Source of the DNA: Saprospirales bacterium
GTDB taxonomy: Bacteria > Bacteroidota > Bacteroidia > Chitinophagales > Saprospiraceae
Reading direction: 5' to 3'
NCBI GenBank assembly: GCA_016711045.1
Contig: JADJTT010000001.1
Location: 124,001-188,000 of the forward strand
DNA length: 64,000 nt
Shown piece by piece: positions 8,743 to 16,412 of the stretch (position 1 is its first letter; each line of letters opens with the position of its first letter). Both the position numbers and the translations under genes were made by a program. The notes under the pieces are model-generated. The model saw only the letters and a program-made list of their open reading frames with translations. It made no database searches and was not told where the DNA came from.

Positions 8743-10047
8743 TTATTTCTTCCCCAACAACCTGAACATATTCTTCTTATACGCTTCGACACCGGGCTGA
8801 TCAAAGGGGTTCACCCCGAGCAAATAGCCGCTGATCGCGCAGGCTTTTTCGAAGAAAAAGAACAGGTATCCCAGGTGGAAGGCGCTTGCTTCCGGAAGGC
8901 GGATGCACAAATTGGGCACCCCTCCGTCGACATGCGCTTCGAGCGTGCCTTCTGCCGCCTTTTGATTGATGTAATTCAGGCTCTTCCCGGCGAGGTAATT
9001 CAGGCCATCGAGATTTTCCGGATCGGTTTCCACCAGGAGGCTGCTACCCGGATGCTACAATTCAAGGAGGGTCTCAAACAGGTGGCGTTTCCCATCCTGA
9101 ATATATTGCCCCAGGGAATGGAGGTCAGTCGTAAAGCCTGCAGCAGCGGGGAAAATTCCTTTCCCGTCTTTGCCTTCGCTTTCTCCGTAAAGCTGCTTCC
9201 ACCATTCAGCCACATGAAAAAAGCGGGGTTCGTAGTAGACGAACATTTCGATATCGCGGCCTTTCCGGTGGAGGGCATTGCGCGCCGCCACGTACTGGTA
9301 GCAAGGATTGTCGGCAAAAGGAGTCCGAAGCCCGGACTCGGCCGCTGCGGCGCCTTCCATCAGGGCCCGGATATCGATACCTGCAGCTGCAATGGGCAAC
9401 AAGCCAACCGCCGTGAGCACAGAAAATCGTCCGCCCACATCGTCCGGCACTTCAAAAGTGGCATAGCCTTCCTGATCAGCCAATTGCTTCAGTGCGCCAC
9501 GCGCTTTATCGGTGGTGGCAAAGATCCGCTTGCGGGCGCCGTCTTTTCCATACTTTTTCTCCAACATCCCTTTCAATACCCGAAAGGCAATGGCAGGCTC
9601 CGTAGTCGTACCCGACTTGGAAACCACATTGACGGAAAAATCGCGCTCCCCAATCAATTCGATCAGGTGCTCCAGGTAGGTGCCGGAAAGGTTGATCCCG
9701 GCGAAGTAGATCTCCGGCCCGTTGCGCTTTGCCGCGGGCAACTGGTTGTAAAAAGTGTGCTGTAAAAACGTGATCGCCGCCTGTGCGCCCAAATAGGACC
9801 CACCAATGCCGATCACCACCAGTACTTCCGATTGCGCACGGATCCGGGCAGCGGCTTCCTGAATGGCTTCAAACTCCAGCCGGTTATAGTCCATCGGCAG
9901 GTCCAGCCAGCCGAGAAAATCACTCCCGGGACCTGTCTTGCTTTCCAGCAACCGGGCAGCTGCCTCGGTCTGATCGGCTAAATAGGGTAATTCGTGGGGT
10001 CGCAAAAATGTATTTGCGTGGGTTGCGTCGAAGGATAAAGTATTCAT
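8743..10047 (-). pseudogene. pgi: Glucose-6-phosphate isomerase, interrupted by an in-frame TAG
   Basis: It encodes the glycolytic glucose-6-P/fructose-6-P isomerase in two same-frame pieces: residues 1-330 (9055-10047), then TAG at 9055-9057, then 8743-9054. Conceptual length is 434 codons, near the family norm. Seen before the stop: GIGGSYLGAQA, SKSGTTTEPA and the catalytic GESEGKDGKG loop. After it: ETDPENLDGLNYLAGKS and NPFDQPGVEAYK, which holds the catalytic Lys. Frame and conservation continue across the stop, so a single change such as CAG to TAG explains it. The 330-residue product should lack activity. A mutation, a sequencing error or readthrough are all possible. Confidence 0.85.
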
Positions 10048-10116
10048 GATGATGCCTATTTGTGGAAAGCTACGTATCTTTATTTGGCAGGCCCCGCCAA
10101 GATACTAAAGAAATCG

Positions 10117-10485
10117 ATGGCAAGACATCATGAAACCGGAAAAAGAGGAGAAGCCCTGGCGGCAGATTGGCTCCGGCAACACGACTACGAAATTCTGGAA
10201 CAAAACTGGCGGTACAGCCGGGCAGAAGTAGATATCATTGCCCGCAAAGGCGATGCATTGATCTTTCTGGAGGTGAAAACCCGCCGCTCTCAAAAATTTG
10301 GCCATCCGGCCGCTTTTGTCAATCCCAAAAAGCGCCGTTTCCTGGCAGACGCCGCCCAGGAATACATGCGGAAAGTCGGACATGACTGGATTTTTCGGTT
10401 CGATATCATTTCGGTATTGCTAATCCCTTCCCAACCGCCCTTGATCGAACATTTTCCCGATGCCTTCTTCCCCGGATTATTATAA
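10117..10485 (+). CDS. YraN family protein (UPF0102)
   Basis: A 122-residue protein of the UPF0102/YraN family, which has a restriction-endonuclease-like fold and is associated with DNA metabolism; its precise role is not settled. Seen: GKRGEALAADWLRQHDYEILEQNWR at the N-terminus (quoted here in two parts: GKRGEALAADWL and YEILEQNWR), then the nuclease-like AEVDIIARKGDALIFLEVKTR (E, D and EVK residues). The start MARHHETGKRGE at 10117 fits the family. The last codons (GLL stop) lie inside a 36-bp inverted repeat shared with the convergent regulator gene. Confidence 0.9.
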   Translation: MARHHETGKRGEALAADWLRQHDYEILEQNWRYSRAEVDIIARKGDALIFLEVKTRRSQKFGHPAAFVNPKKRRFLADAAQEYMRKVGHDWIFRFDIISVLLIPSQPPLIEHFPDAFFPGLL

Positions 10486-10547
10486 AAAATGAATGAGGTG
10501 GAGTGCGCGACGCGCACTCCACCTCATTCATTTTTTATAATAATCCG
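10473..10547. terminator. 36-bp perfect inverted repeat, bidirectional terminator
   Basis: Arms 10473-10508 and 10512-10547 are perfect reverse complements around GAC. Each arm ends in GGATTATTATAAAAAATG, so both convergent genes (yraN and the LytTR regulator) finish with the codons GGA TTA TTA TAA (Gly-Leu-Leu-stop). GC-rich stem centre and flanking A/T tracts fit a two-way terminator. Confidence 0.9.
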
Positions 10548-11263
10548 TACCCCTGTACCGCATCCAGCACCGATTTGCGTTGATTTTTGCTGATAGGCAA
10601 TTGGTAGGGGCCCAGAGAGACTACGTTATTTTGGATAAAATTGACCTTGTCGAGATTGATGATATACGACCGGTGGATCCGGATGAAATTGCGCGGAGGT
10701 AGCCAATCGCCCAGTTTGGAAAGCGAATACAGCGTGACGACCTTTTGGTCGGCTGTCGTGATGCGGATATATTCACCCAAAGCCTCGATAAACAGGATCT
10801 CATCGAGGGGAATGCGCACGATCCGGTAGTCGGACTTAACAAAAAAATAGGGCCGTTTCGGTATCGAATCACTCCCGGTCCCGCCCATGTTTTTCCAGGT
10901 ATGAAATGCCGACCATTCGGCTGCCCGTTGCAGGGCCCGTTGCAGATCTTCCAGTTGAACCGGATCGGGGAGAAAATCGATAGCGCCGAGGCGAAAAGCA
11001 GCCAGGGCCAATTCCGCATGCGCGCTGTGCAACACCAGGGCCGGACGTCGGGGCAGGTCATTCCAATAAGCCTCAGCCGATTCACTGATCGACTCCGCCA
11101 CCCAGAATACCACCTCTGCATGCCCTTCCTGGAACAAATCAGGCACACGACCAAGATCCTGCACAACTTCCACACTTTCAACACCTTCCAGTTTATACAA
11201 GATACTGGAAAGCAATTGTCCTCCGTGCAGGGCGTCTTCCAAGATCAGGCAGCTGAGACCCAT
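10535..11263 (-). CDS. LytTR-type response regulator with degenerate receiver
   Basis: A 242-residue regulator. Seen: an N-terminal receiver-like domain (1-115) with the acidic pair E9-D10 and the SAH/Ser80 switch, but with WVAES (54-58) where the phosphoacceptor Asp normally lies and D100-P101 in place of the usual Lys-Pro. A LytTR DNA-binding domain follows (about 140-240: DEILFIEALGEYIRI, FIRIHRSYIINLDKV). The receiver probably is not phosphorylated in the usual way. The gene is divergent from the pqqD-like operon and shares its 205-nt upstream region, so it may regulate that operon; this is inference. Confidence 0.88.
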   Translation of the reverse strand: MGLSCLILEDALHGGQLLSSILYKLEGVESVEVVQDLGRVPDLFQEGHAEVVFWVAESISESAEAYWNDLPRRPALVLHSAHAELALAAFRLGAIDFLPDPVQLEDLQRALQRAAEWSAFHTWKNMGGTGSDSIPKRPYFFVKSDYRIVRIPLDEILFIEALGEYIRITTADQKVVTLYSLSKLGDWLPPRNFIRIHRSYIINLDKVNFIQNNVVSLGPYQLPISKNQRKSVLDAVQGYGLL

Positions 11264-11416
11264 ATTCCGTTTACTGAATTTTTAAATCCGTTGACTGAAC
11301 GATTCTGCCCCCTCGTTGAATAGCGGGACCAAAACGTTAAACGAGTGCGTTATAGTTATGTCAGAAGGTTCAAATGTGAACCGAGCTACAATTTAGAAAA
11401 AAAGAGTGAATTGCCG

Positions 11417-11451
11417 GAGGAGATCAGACTCCTGCGGCGCCTGATCTCCTC
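11417..11451 (+). promoter_or_regulatory. Leader hairpin upstream of the pqqD-like gene
   Basis: An 11-bp perfect stem GAGGAGATCAG / CTGATCTCCTC with a 13-nt loop containing CTGCGGC sits 17 nt before the start at 11469. The rest of the 205-nt gap is AT-rich and shows nothing else I can name. It could act as a leader structure, an attenuator or a regulator site. Confidence 0.5.
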
Positions 11452-11468
11452 AAATAAAAAAATCTCCT

Positions 11469-11711
11469 ATGAAATTGAAAAATGATGTGGCCACGAGCGA
11501 AAGTGGATTTGTATTCAACGCAGCTCGAGGTGAAAGCTTCACCACTAATCCCATCGGAGTAGATATCATCCGGCTCCTGAAGGAAAAAAAGGAGATCGCC
11601 GACATTCTGGAATCGCTGGAGCAGCAATACGAAATTGATGCCGCCACGCTGGAAAAAGACCTGTACGACTTCCTGAAAATTCTAAAACAGTACAACCTCC
11701 TCGAAGAATGA
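11469..11711 (+). CDS. PqqD-like RRE protein
   Basis: An 80-residue stand-alone protein of the PqqD family, the winged-helix RiPP recognition element (RRE) fold that binds leader peptides and hands them to modifying enzymes. Seen: an N-terminal beta-rich part (SGFVFNAARGESFTTNPIG), then GVDIIRLLKEKKEIADILESL and a C-terminal DLYDFLKILKQYNLLEE helix, the usual PqqD pattern. Length is normal. It opens a six-gene operon; its stop overlaps the ATP-grasp start by ATGA. No other PQQ gene is present, so a role in PQQ synthesis is unlikely. Its client may be the N-terminus of the downstream decarboxylase. Confidence 0.8.
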   Translation: MKLKNDVATSESGFVFNAARGESFTTNPIGVDIIRLLKEKKEIADILESLEQQYEIDAATLEKDLYDFLKILKQYNLLEE

Positions 11712-12802
11712 ACAACCAGATCCAAACACTGACCAAAACCATGAAAACCGGCAACGGACGCCGGAAACTGACCATTGCGGTCACCGGACTGAACAACATC
11801 GACAGCCCTGGGCCCGGCATTCCCGTCATCCGTGGATTGAAAGAAGCAGCCAGCTTTGACGTCCGCATCGTCGGACTGGCATACGAAAACCTGGAGCCGG
11901 GCATTTATATGCACGATATGGTCGATAAAGCCTATCAGATCCCCTACCCTACGGTAGGACATGATACCCTCCTGGCCCGCATCGAATACATCCATGCACA
12001 GGAAAAACTCGATGTGATCATTCCCAACTTCGACGCAGAACTCTACTCGTTCATAAAAATTCAACCCCGGCTGGAACAACTGGGCATCCACATGCTGCTG
12101 CCCACCCTGGAGCAATTTGACGCCCGGCTGAAGGGGAAACTCTTCGAGTTTGGAGAAAAATACGACATCGAAGTGCCCAAGTCGTCAGAAGTATTTTCGG
12201 TGGATGAACTCGCTGAAAAGCTCAAAAAATATGAATACCCCGTTGCGATCAAAGGCAAATTTTACGAAGCAGGGATCGCCTACTCCTATGAACAGGCCAA
12301 GTCTTATTTCCATAAGATCGGCGCCAAATGGGGTACACCCATCATCATTCAGGAATTTATCAAAGGACAAGAACTGAATGTCACTGCCCTGGGAGACGGA
12401 AAAGGGCGAACGATCGGCGCGGTGCCGATGCGAAAAACATATATCACCGACTCCGGGAAAGGATGGGCCGGCATCTCCCTGGGAGATCCTTCTCTGGTAA
12501 AAATGGCCGAGAAGCTCATTTCCAAAACCAAATGGGCCGGTGGGCTCGAACTGGAACTGATCAAAGAAGAGAAGACAGGGAAAATTTACCTCATCGAGAT
12601 CAATCCTCGTTTTCCCGCCTGGGTCTACCTGGCGGTAGGTTGTGGGCAAAACCATCCGGAAGCGCTGGTACGAATGGCACTGGGCGAAAAAATCGCCCCT
12701 TTTAAAAAATTTGATGTAGGCAAGATGTTTATCCGCTACTCCTATGATATGATTTGCGATATGGCCGATTTCAAAAAAATGGCCATCGATGGAGAACGGT
12801 AA
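11708..12802 (+). CDS. ATP-grasp ligase (CarB-like fold)
   Basis: A 364-residue ATP-grasp enzyme, a family that activates a carboxylate as acyl phosphate and joins it to an amine or other nucleophile. Seen: an N-terminal Rossmann-like part starting RRKLTIAVTGL with a glycine-rich IDSPGPG loop (32-37), nucleotide-binding K182/K184 in VAIKGKFYEAG, hinge residues IIIQEFIKGQE (212-222), and metal ligands E297 and N299 in YLIEINPRF. The start at 11708 overlaps the pqqD-like stop; MKTGNG at 11741 is an alternative. Substrates are unknown; neighbours suggest an amino acid, a polyamine or a peptide carried by the RRE. Confidence 0.85.
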   Translation: MNNQIQTLTKTMKTGNGRRKLTIAVTGLNNIDSPGPGIPVIRGLKEAASFDVRIVGLAYENLEPGIYMHDMVDKAYQIPYPTVGHDTLLARIEYIHAQEKLDVIIPNFDAELYSFIKIQPRLEQLGIHMLLPTLEQFDARLKGKLFEFGEKYDIEVPKSSEVFSVDELAEKLKKYEYPVAIKGKFYEAGIAYSYEQAKSYFHKIGAKWGTPIIIQEFIKGQELNVTALGDGKGRTIGAVPMRKTYITDSGKGWAGISLGDPSLVKMAEKLISKTKWAGGLELELIKEEKTGKIYLIEINPRFPAWVYLAVGCGQNHPEALVRMALGEKIAPFKKFDVGKMFIRYSYDMICDMADFKKMAIDGER

Positions 12803-12831
12803 ATTTAGTTTTAACCTTTGAAAGGAATATC

Positions 12832-14190
12832 ATGCAAAAGCAACGTTATGAACGGCCGGTGATCAAGCAACTCAATACCGGTATCACGAATAAATTCGGC
12901 GCCCAAAGCGGGTTCACGCCCGTCACCCACATCGATGGGGTAGCCGTAAAAGACCTGCTCCGCGAATACGGGTCGCCGCTGTTTGTTTTTTCTGAGCGCA
13001 CCCTGCGGCAGACCTACCGGGATGCCTACGCAGCTTTCAACACCCGCTATCCGAACGTGCAGTTTGCCTGGTCGTACAAGACCAATTATCTCAATGCGAT
13101 ATGCAATGTCTTCCACCAGGAAGGCTCCTGGGCAGAGGTCGTTTCGGGGTTTGAATACCAAAAAGCCCTGCGCAACGGCGTGCCCGGCGATAAGATCTTA
13201 TTCAACGGTCCGGATAAAACCGAGGCCGATCTACTCATGGCGATGGAACACCTGTCCCCTATTCACATCGATCACCTGGATGAGTTGTACACCCTGATTG
13301 AGTTGAGCAACAAGACCGGGAAGCGGCCTAAAGTGGCGATCCGGGTCAATATGGATACAGGGGTGCAACCCATCTGGGATCGATTTGGGTTCAACTACGA
13401 AAGCGGACAAGCCTGGGATGCCATCTCCAAGATCCTTCACACCGACAAAATGGATCTGGTGGGATTGCACTGCCACATCGGCACCTACATGCTCACGTCC
13501 CATGCCTACCACACGGCCGCCCATAAGCTCAGCGATTTAGCGCTGGGTATTAAGAAACAGTTTGGCCAGTTGATCCAGTATATCGACCTGGGAGGCGGGT
13601 TTGCCTCCAAAAATACTTTGAAAGGCGCATACCACAGCGGTCTCGACGTGGCGCCTTCCTTCCACGAATATGCCGAGCACATCAGTTCCGCCCTGCTGAA
13701 TGCCGGTTTTAAAACGGAAGAGTTGCCCCTGCTTATGCTCGAAACCGGGCGCGCCCTGGTAGATGATGCCGGCTCTTTATTGGGAACAGTTATTGCCAAT
13801 AAGCGGTTGTCCGACGGCCGTCGGGCAACCATTTTGGACTTCGGGGTGAACCTATTGTTCACCTCTTTTTGGTACGAACACACTATTTCACCGGCACAAG
13901 ACTGCAGTCAATACGGGGAAGAAGCCGTGCTGTACGGCCCATTATGTATGAACATCGACGTCTTGCGGGAGAATGTAAAGCTCCCGCCACTCAACCGGGG
14001 CGACCAGGTAGTCGTGCAGCGGATCGGCGCCTATAACCTGACCCAATGGATGCAATTTATCACCCTTCGCCCCAAAGTGGTACTGATCGATATGGAGGGG
14101 AAGGTTCATCTTATCCGCAAGGATGAGACTTTAGATTACCTCCTGGACCGGGAGCTTGTCCCAGATCATTTGAAACAATTTGAACTGTGA
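12832..14190 (+). CDS. Fold-type III PLP decarboxylase with leader-like N-terminus
   Basis: A 452-residue enzyme of the alanine racemase/ornithine-diaminopimelate decarboxylase fold. Seen: PLP-binding K83 in AWSYKTNYL, GLHCHIGT (H213/H215), the glycine loop DLGGGFA (about 252-258), ETGR (304-307; EPGR in classical enzymes), the active-site GPLCMNIDVL (C372, D376) and Y401. The first 23 residues lie outside the fold and carry Y6-x-x-P9-x-I11-x-x-L14-x-x-G17 then KFG, resembling RRE-bound leader motifs. Start at 12832 is preceded by AAAGGA; an earlier in-frame ATG lies inside the upstream gene. It is probably not housekeeping LysA; the substrate is unknown. Confidence 0.85.
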   Translation: MQKQRYERPVIKQLNTGITNKFGAQSGFTPVTHIDGVAVKDLLREYGSPLFVFSERTLRQTYRDAYAAFNTRYPNVQFAWSYKTNYLNAICNVFHQEGSWAEVVSGFEYQKALRNGVPGDKILFNGPDKTEADLLMAMEHLSPIHIDHLDELYTLIELSNKTGKRPKVAIRVNMDTGVQPIWDRFGFNYESGQAWDAISKILHTDKMDLVGLHCHIGTYMLTSHAYHTAAHKLSDLALGIKKQFGQLIQYIDLGGGFASKNTLKGAYHSGLDVAPSFHEYAEHISSALLNAGFKTEELPLLMLETGRALVDDAGSLLGTVIANKRLSDGRRATILDFGVNLLFTSFWYEHTISPAQDCSQYGEEAVLYGPLCMNIDVLRENVKLPPLNRGDQVVVQRIGAYNLTQWMQFITLRPKVVLIDMEGKVHLIRKDETLDYLLDRELVPDHLKQFEL

Positions 14191-16412
14191 GAAAAAACGC
14201 CCACATATCCTTTTGGTTGGACAGCACCCTGTTCAGCTACGGGCAGCTGTTCTTTTCGAAGAACCACCTGGCTTCGGGGCTCATTCTGTTGGCCTCCTTC
14301 CTGCGCGTAGAACTGGGCGTCTGGGGCCTGGCAGCCGTGTTGCTGACCAACGGAATGGCCACCCTCTTCGGGCTGGACAAAGCCATGATCCGGGAAGGCC
14401 TACTGGGCATGAACAGTCTTTTGGTGATGCTCGGCTTGTCCCTATTCTACCAGGCCAACGCCACTTTCTTCCTCATCTTCCTGGCCGCCTGCTTATTGAC
14501 CCTCCTTCTTTCTGTCATGTTGATGAACTGGCTCGGGCGACAGGGGCTCCCCTTTCTCAGCGCCCCGTTTTTGATTGCGCTGTGGATCCTCTTGCTCGCC
14601 ATTCGCCAATATGAAGCATTGGAAACCCATGTTGGCAGCATCTACCTGCTGAACGAAATTTTCAGGTGGGGCGGCCAGGGCCTTGTAGGCATATACGAAA
14701 ACGTGAACTCCTGGGAATTCCCACTTACTATTGCCATCTACTTCAAATCGCTTTCCGCTATTTTATTTCAGGGGAATATCGGCACGGGAATACTTATTTC
14801 CCTGGCCATTCTGATCAGTTCCCGGATCGCCTTTACGCTTTCCCTGCTCGGCTTTTTGACGGGGTATTGGTTCTATTGGTTCGTGGGAGCCGATTTTAGC
14901 CAGCTGCAGTATACCAACATTGGGTTCAATTTTATTCTTAGTTCTATCGCCATAGGCGGGTTTTATTTCCTGCCGAGTTGGAAGACCTATACCCTGGCCG
15001 TGGTTACTGCAGGGCTGGCAGCTTTGATCATTGCCGCTGGAATCGCCTTACTAGCGCCCATGCAACTGCCGATCTATTCCCTTCCCTTTATCGCGATTGT
15101 CTGGATGGTGTTATACACCAGCAATTTTCAGAACGGAAGGAAGCCTCATTTCCTCAAACCGGCCATCCAGCAATACGTGCCGGAGAAAAATCTCTACGCC
15201 TACAGCAATTACCTCCAGCGCTTTGCACAGGCCACTTATGTCAAACTACACCTGCCTTTTTTCGGAGAATGGACAGTATCACAAGGGCACGACGGGAAGC
15301 ACACCCATTTAAAGGAATGGGGGAAAGCCTGGGATTTTGAGATCCGGGACAGCGAAGGAAAAAATTACCGGGAAGACGGGAGCCTTCCCGAGCACTACTA
15401 CGCTTACAACCTGCCCATCCTTGCGCCTGCTTCCGGCACAGTCGTCCAGATCCTCGATCAGGTGCCCGAAAATCCGATCGGAGAAGTCAATCTCGAAAAT
15501 AATTGGGGCAACTCTATCGTCCTCCAGCATGCCGAAGGCATCTACACCATGATGAGCCACCTCAAGCCCGGCAGCTTTCAGGTGGAAGAAGGCGCTTATG
15601 TAGAAAAAGGCGCGGTGTTGGCTCATCTCGGGAATAGTGGGCGCTCACCTGTTCCACATATCCATTTTCAGGTCCAGCCCACGCCTTATGTGGGATCAAA
15701 GACCATGGCTTACCCCATCGCCCATTACCTGAAAAAAAAAGAAGACGGACTCGAGTTCGTATCCTACGGCATTCCCCGGGAAGGCGAGTCCCTGTTCAAT
15801 ATCCGTCCGACCCCCATTCTGGAGAAGGCGTTCCACTTCATCCCTGGACAGGAATTGCATTTTCAAATGGAAGGACCAGAAGACGTTGTGGACTTTCACT
15901 GGGAAATATGGACAGATGCGTGGAACCAAAGCTACTTATATTGCAGAGGGACCGACTCCCTGGCCTACTTTGTCAACGACGGCGTACAGCTTTATTTCAC
16001 CTCCTTCAAAGGCGACCGGAAATCTTTTTTGTATAAGTTCTATCTGGGCGCTTTCCGGGTCGTATTGGGTTTTTATAAAAAACTGGATATCCGGGACGAA
16101 GTGCCCCTCGACCAGGTTTCGGGCGGATGGTGGCGCATTCTCCAGGATTTTGTGGCGCCGTTTCCCCTGTTTCAAAAATCACAGTACAAGGTCCTCCACA
16201 CCACCGTCGACGACCCCATGCGGCCGCGCCGATTCGAATTGCACTCCGAAGTAACCTTGCACAACAGAAAGCGCAGCCGTTCGCTGCAGGTTTTCCGACT
16301 GGTGGTGGAAGATGGAGTCATAAAAGAATGGGAAGCCTCCGAAGGAACTAATACCTGGAAGGCGACCTGGAAAGAAAAACCGATAAACACCCCGGCGTAT
16401 GCAATGGCGTAA
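14187..16412 (+). CDS. Urea transporter-M23 metallopeptidase fusion
   Basis: A 741-residue fusion. Residues 1-312 are a polytopic membrane domain of the urea transporter (UT) family, with both half-repeat signatures visible as LPFLSAPF (121-128) and LPIYSLPF (294-301); the usual Thr is Ser in both. Residues about 360-505 are an M23 (LytM-type) domain with Zn ligand candidates H374, D383 and H493, catalytic H458/H491 and the LAPASGTVV core. The last 230 residues are unassigned, beta-rich. It starts at GTG overlapping the decarboxylase stop. A channel for a small amide-like solute joined to an extracytoplasmic endopeptidase is unusual; its role here is not known. Confidence 0.85.
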   Translation: MRKNAHISFWLDSTLFSYGQLFFSKNHLASGLILLASFLRVELGVWGLAAVLLTNGMATLFGLDKAMIREGLLGMNSLLVMLGLSLFYQANATFFLIFLAACLLTLLLSVMLMNWLGRQGLPFLSAPFLIALWILLLAIRQYEALETHVGSIYLLNEIFRWGGQGLVGIYENVNSWEFPLTIAIYFKSLSAILFQGNIGTGILISLAILISSRIAFTLSLLGFLTGYWFYWFVGADFSQLQYTNIGFNFILSSIAIGGFYFLPSWKTYTLAVVTAGLAALIIAAGIALLAPMQLPIYSLPFIAIVWMVLYTSNFQNGRKPHFLKPAIQQYVPEKNLYAYSNYLQRFAQATYVKLHLPFFGEWTVSQGHDGKHTHLKEWGKAWDFEIRDSEGKNYREDGSLPEHYYAYNLPILAPASGTVVQILDQVPENPIGEVNLENNWGNSIVLQHAEGIYTMMSHLKPGSFQVEEGAYVEKGAVLAHLGNSGRSPVPHIHFQVQPTPYVGSKTMAYPIAHYLKKKEDGLEFVSYGIPREGESLFNIRPTPILEKAFHFIPGQELHFQMEGPEDVVDFHWEIWTDAWNQSYLYCRGTDSLAYFVNDGVQLYFTSFKGDRKSFLYKFYLGAFRVVLGFYKKLDIRDEVPLDQVSGGWWRILQDFVAPFPLFQKSQYKVLHTTVDDPMRPRRFELHSEVTLHNRKRSRSLQVFRLVVEDGVIKEWEASEGTNTWKATWKEKPINTPAYAMA

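Noticed and set aside
9055..9057. Reassignment of TAG to an amino acid
   Set aside because: TAG ends gyrB and the DUF5916 gene with the expected C-termini, and no suppressor tRNA is visible.
8875..9765. A 296-codon plus-strand open frame opposite pgi and the IVP-free region
   Set aside because: It covers the antisense of pgi and has no recognisable domain.
11469..11711. A PQQ biosynthesis cluster
   Set aside because: No pqqA, pqqB, pqqC or pqqE is present beside the PqqD-like gene.
12832..14190. Housekeeping lysA (diaminopimelate decarboxylase)
   Set aside because: The EPGR motif reads ETGR, the Cys loop differs and the gene lies in a special operon; LysA is probably elsewhere, so I named only the fold.
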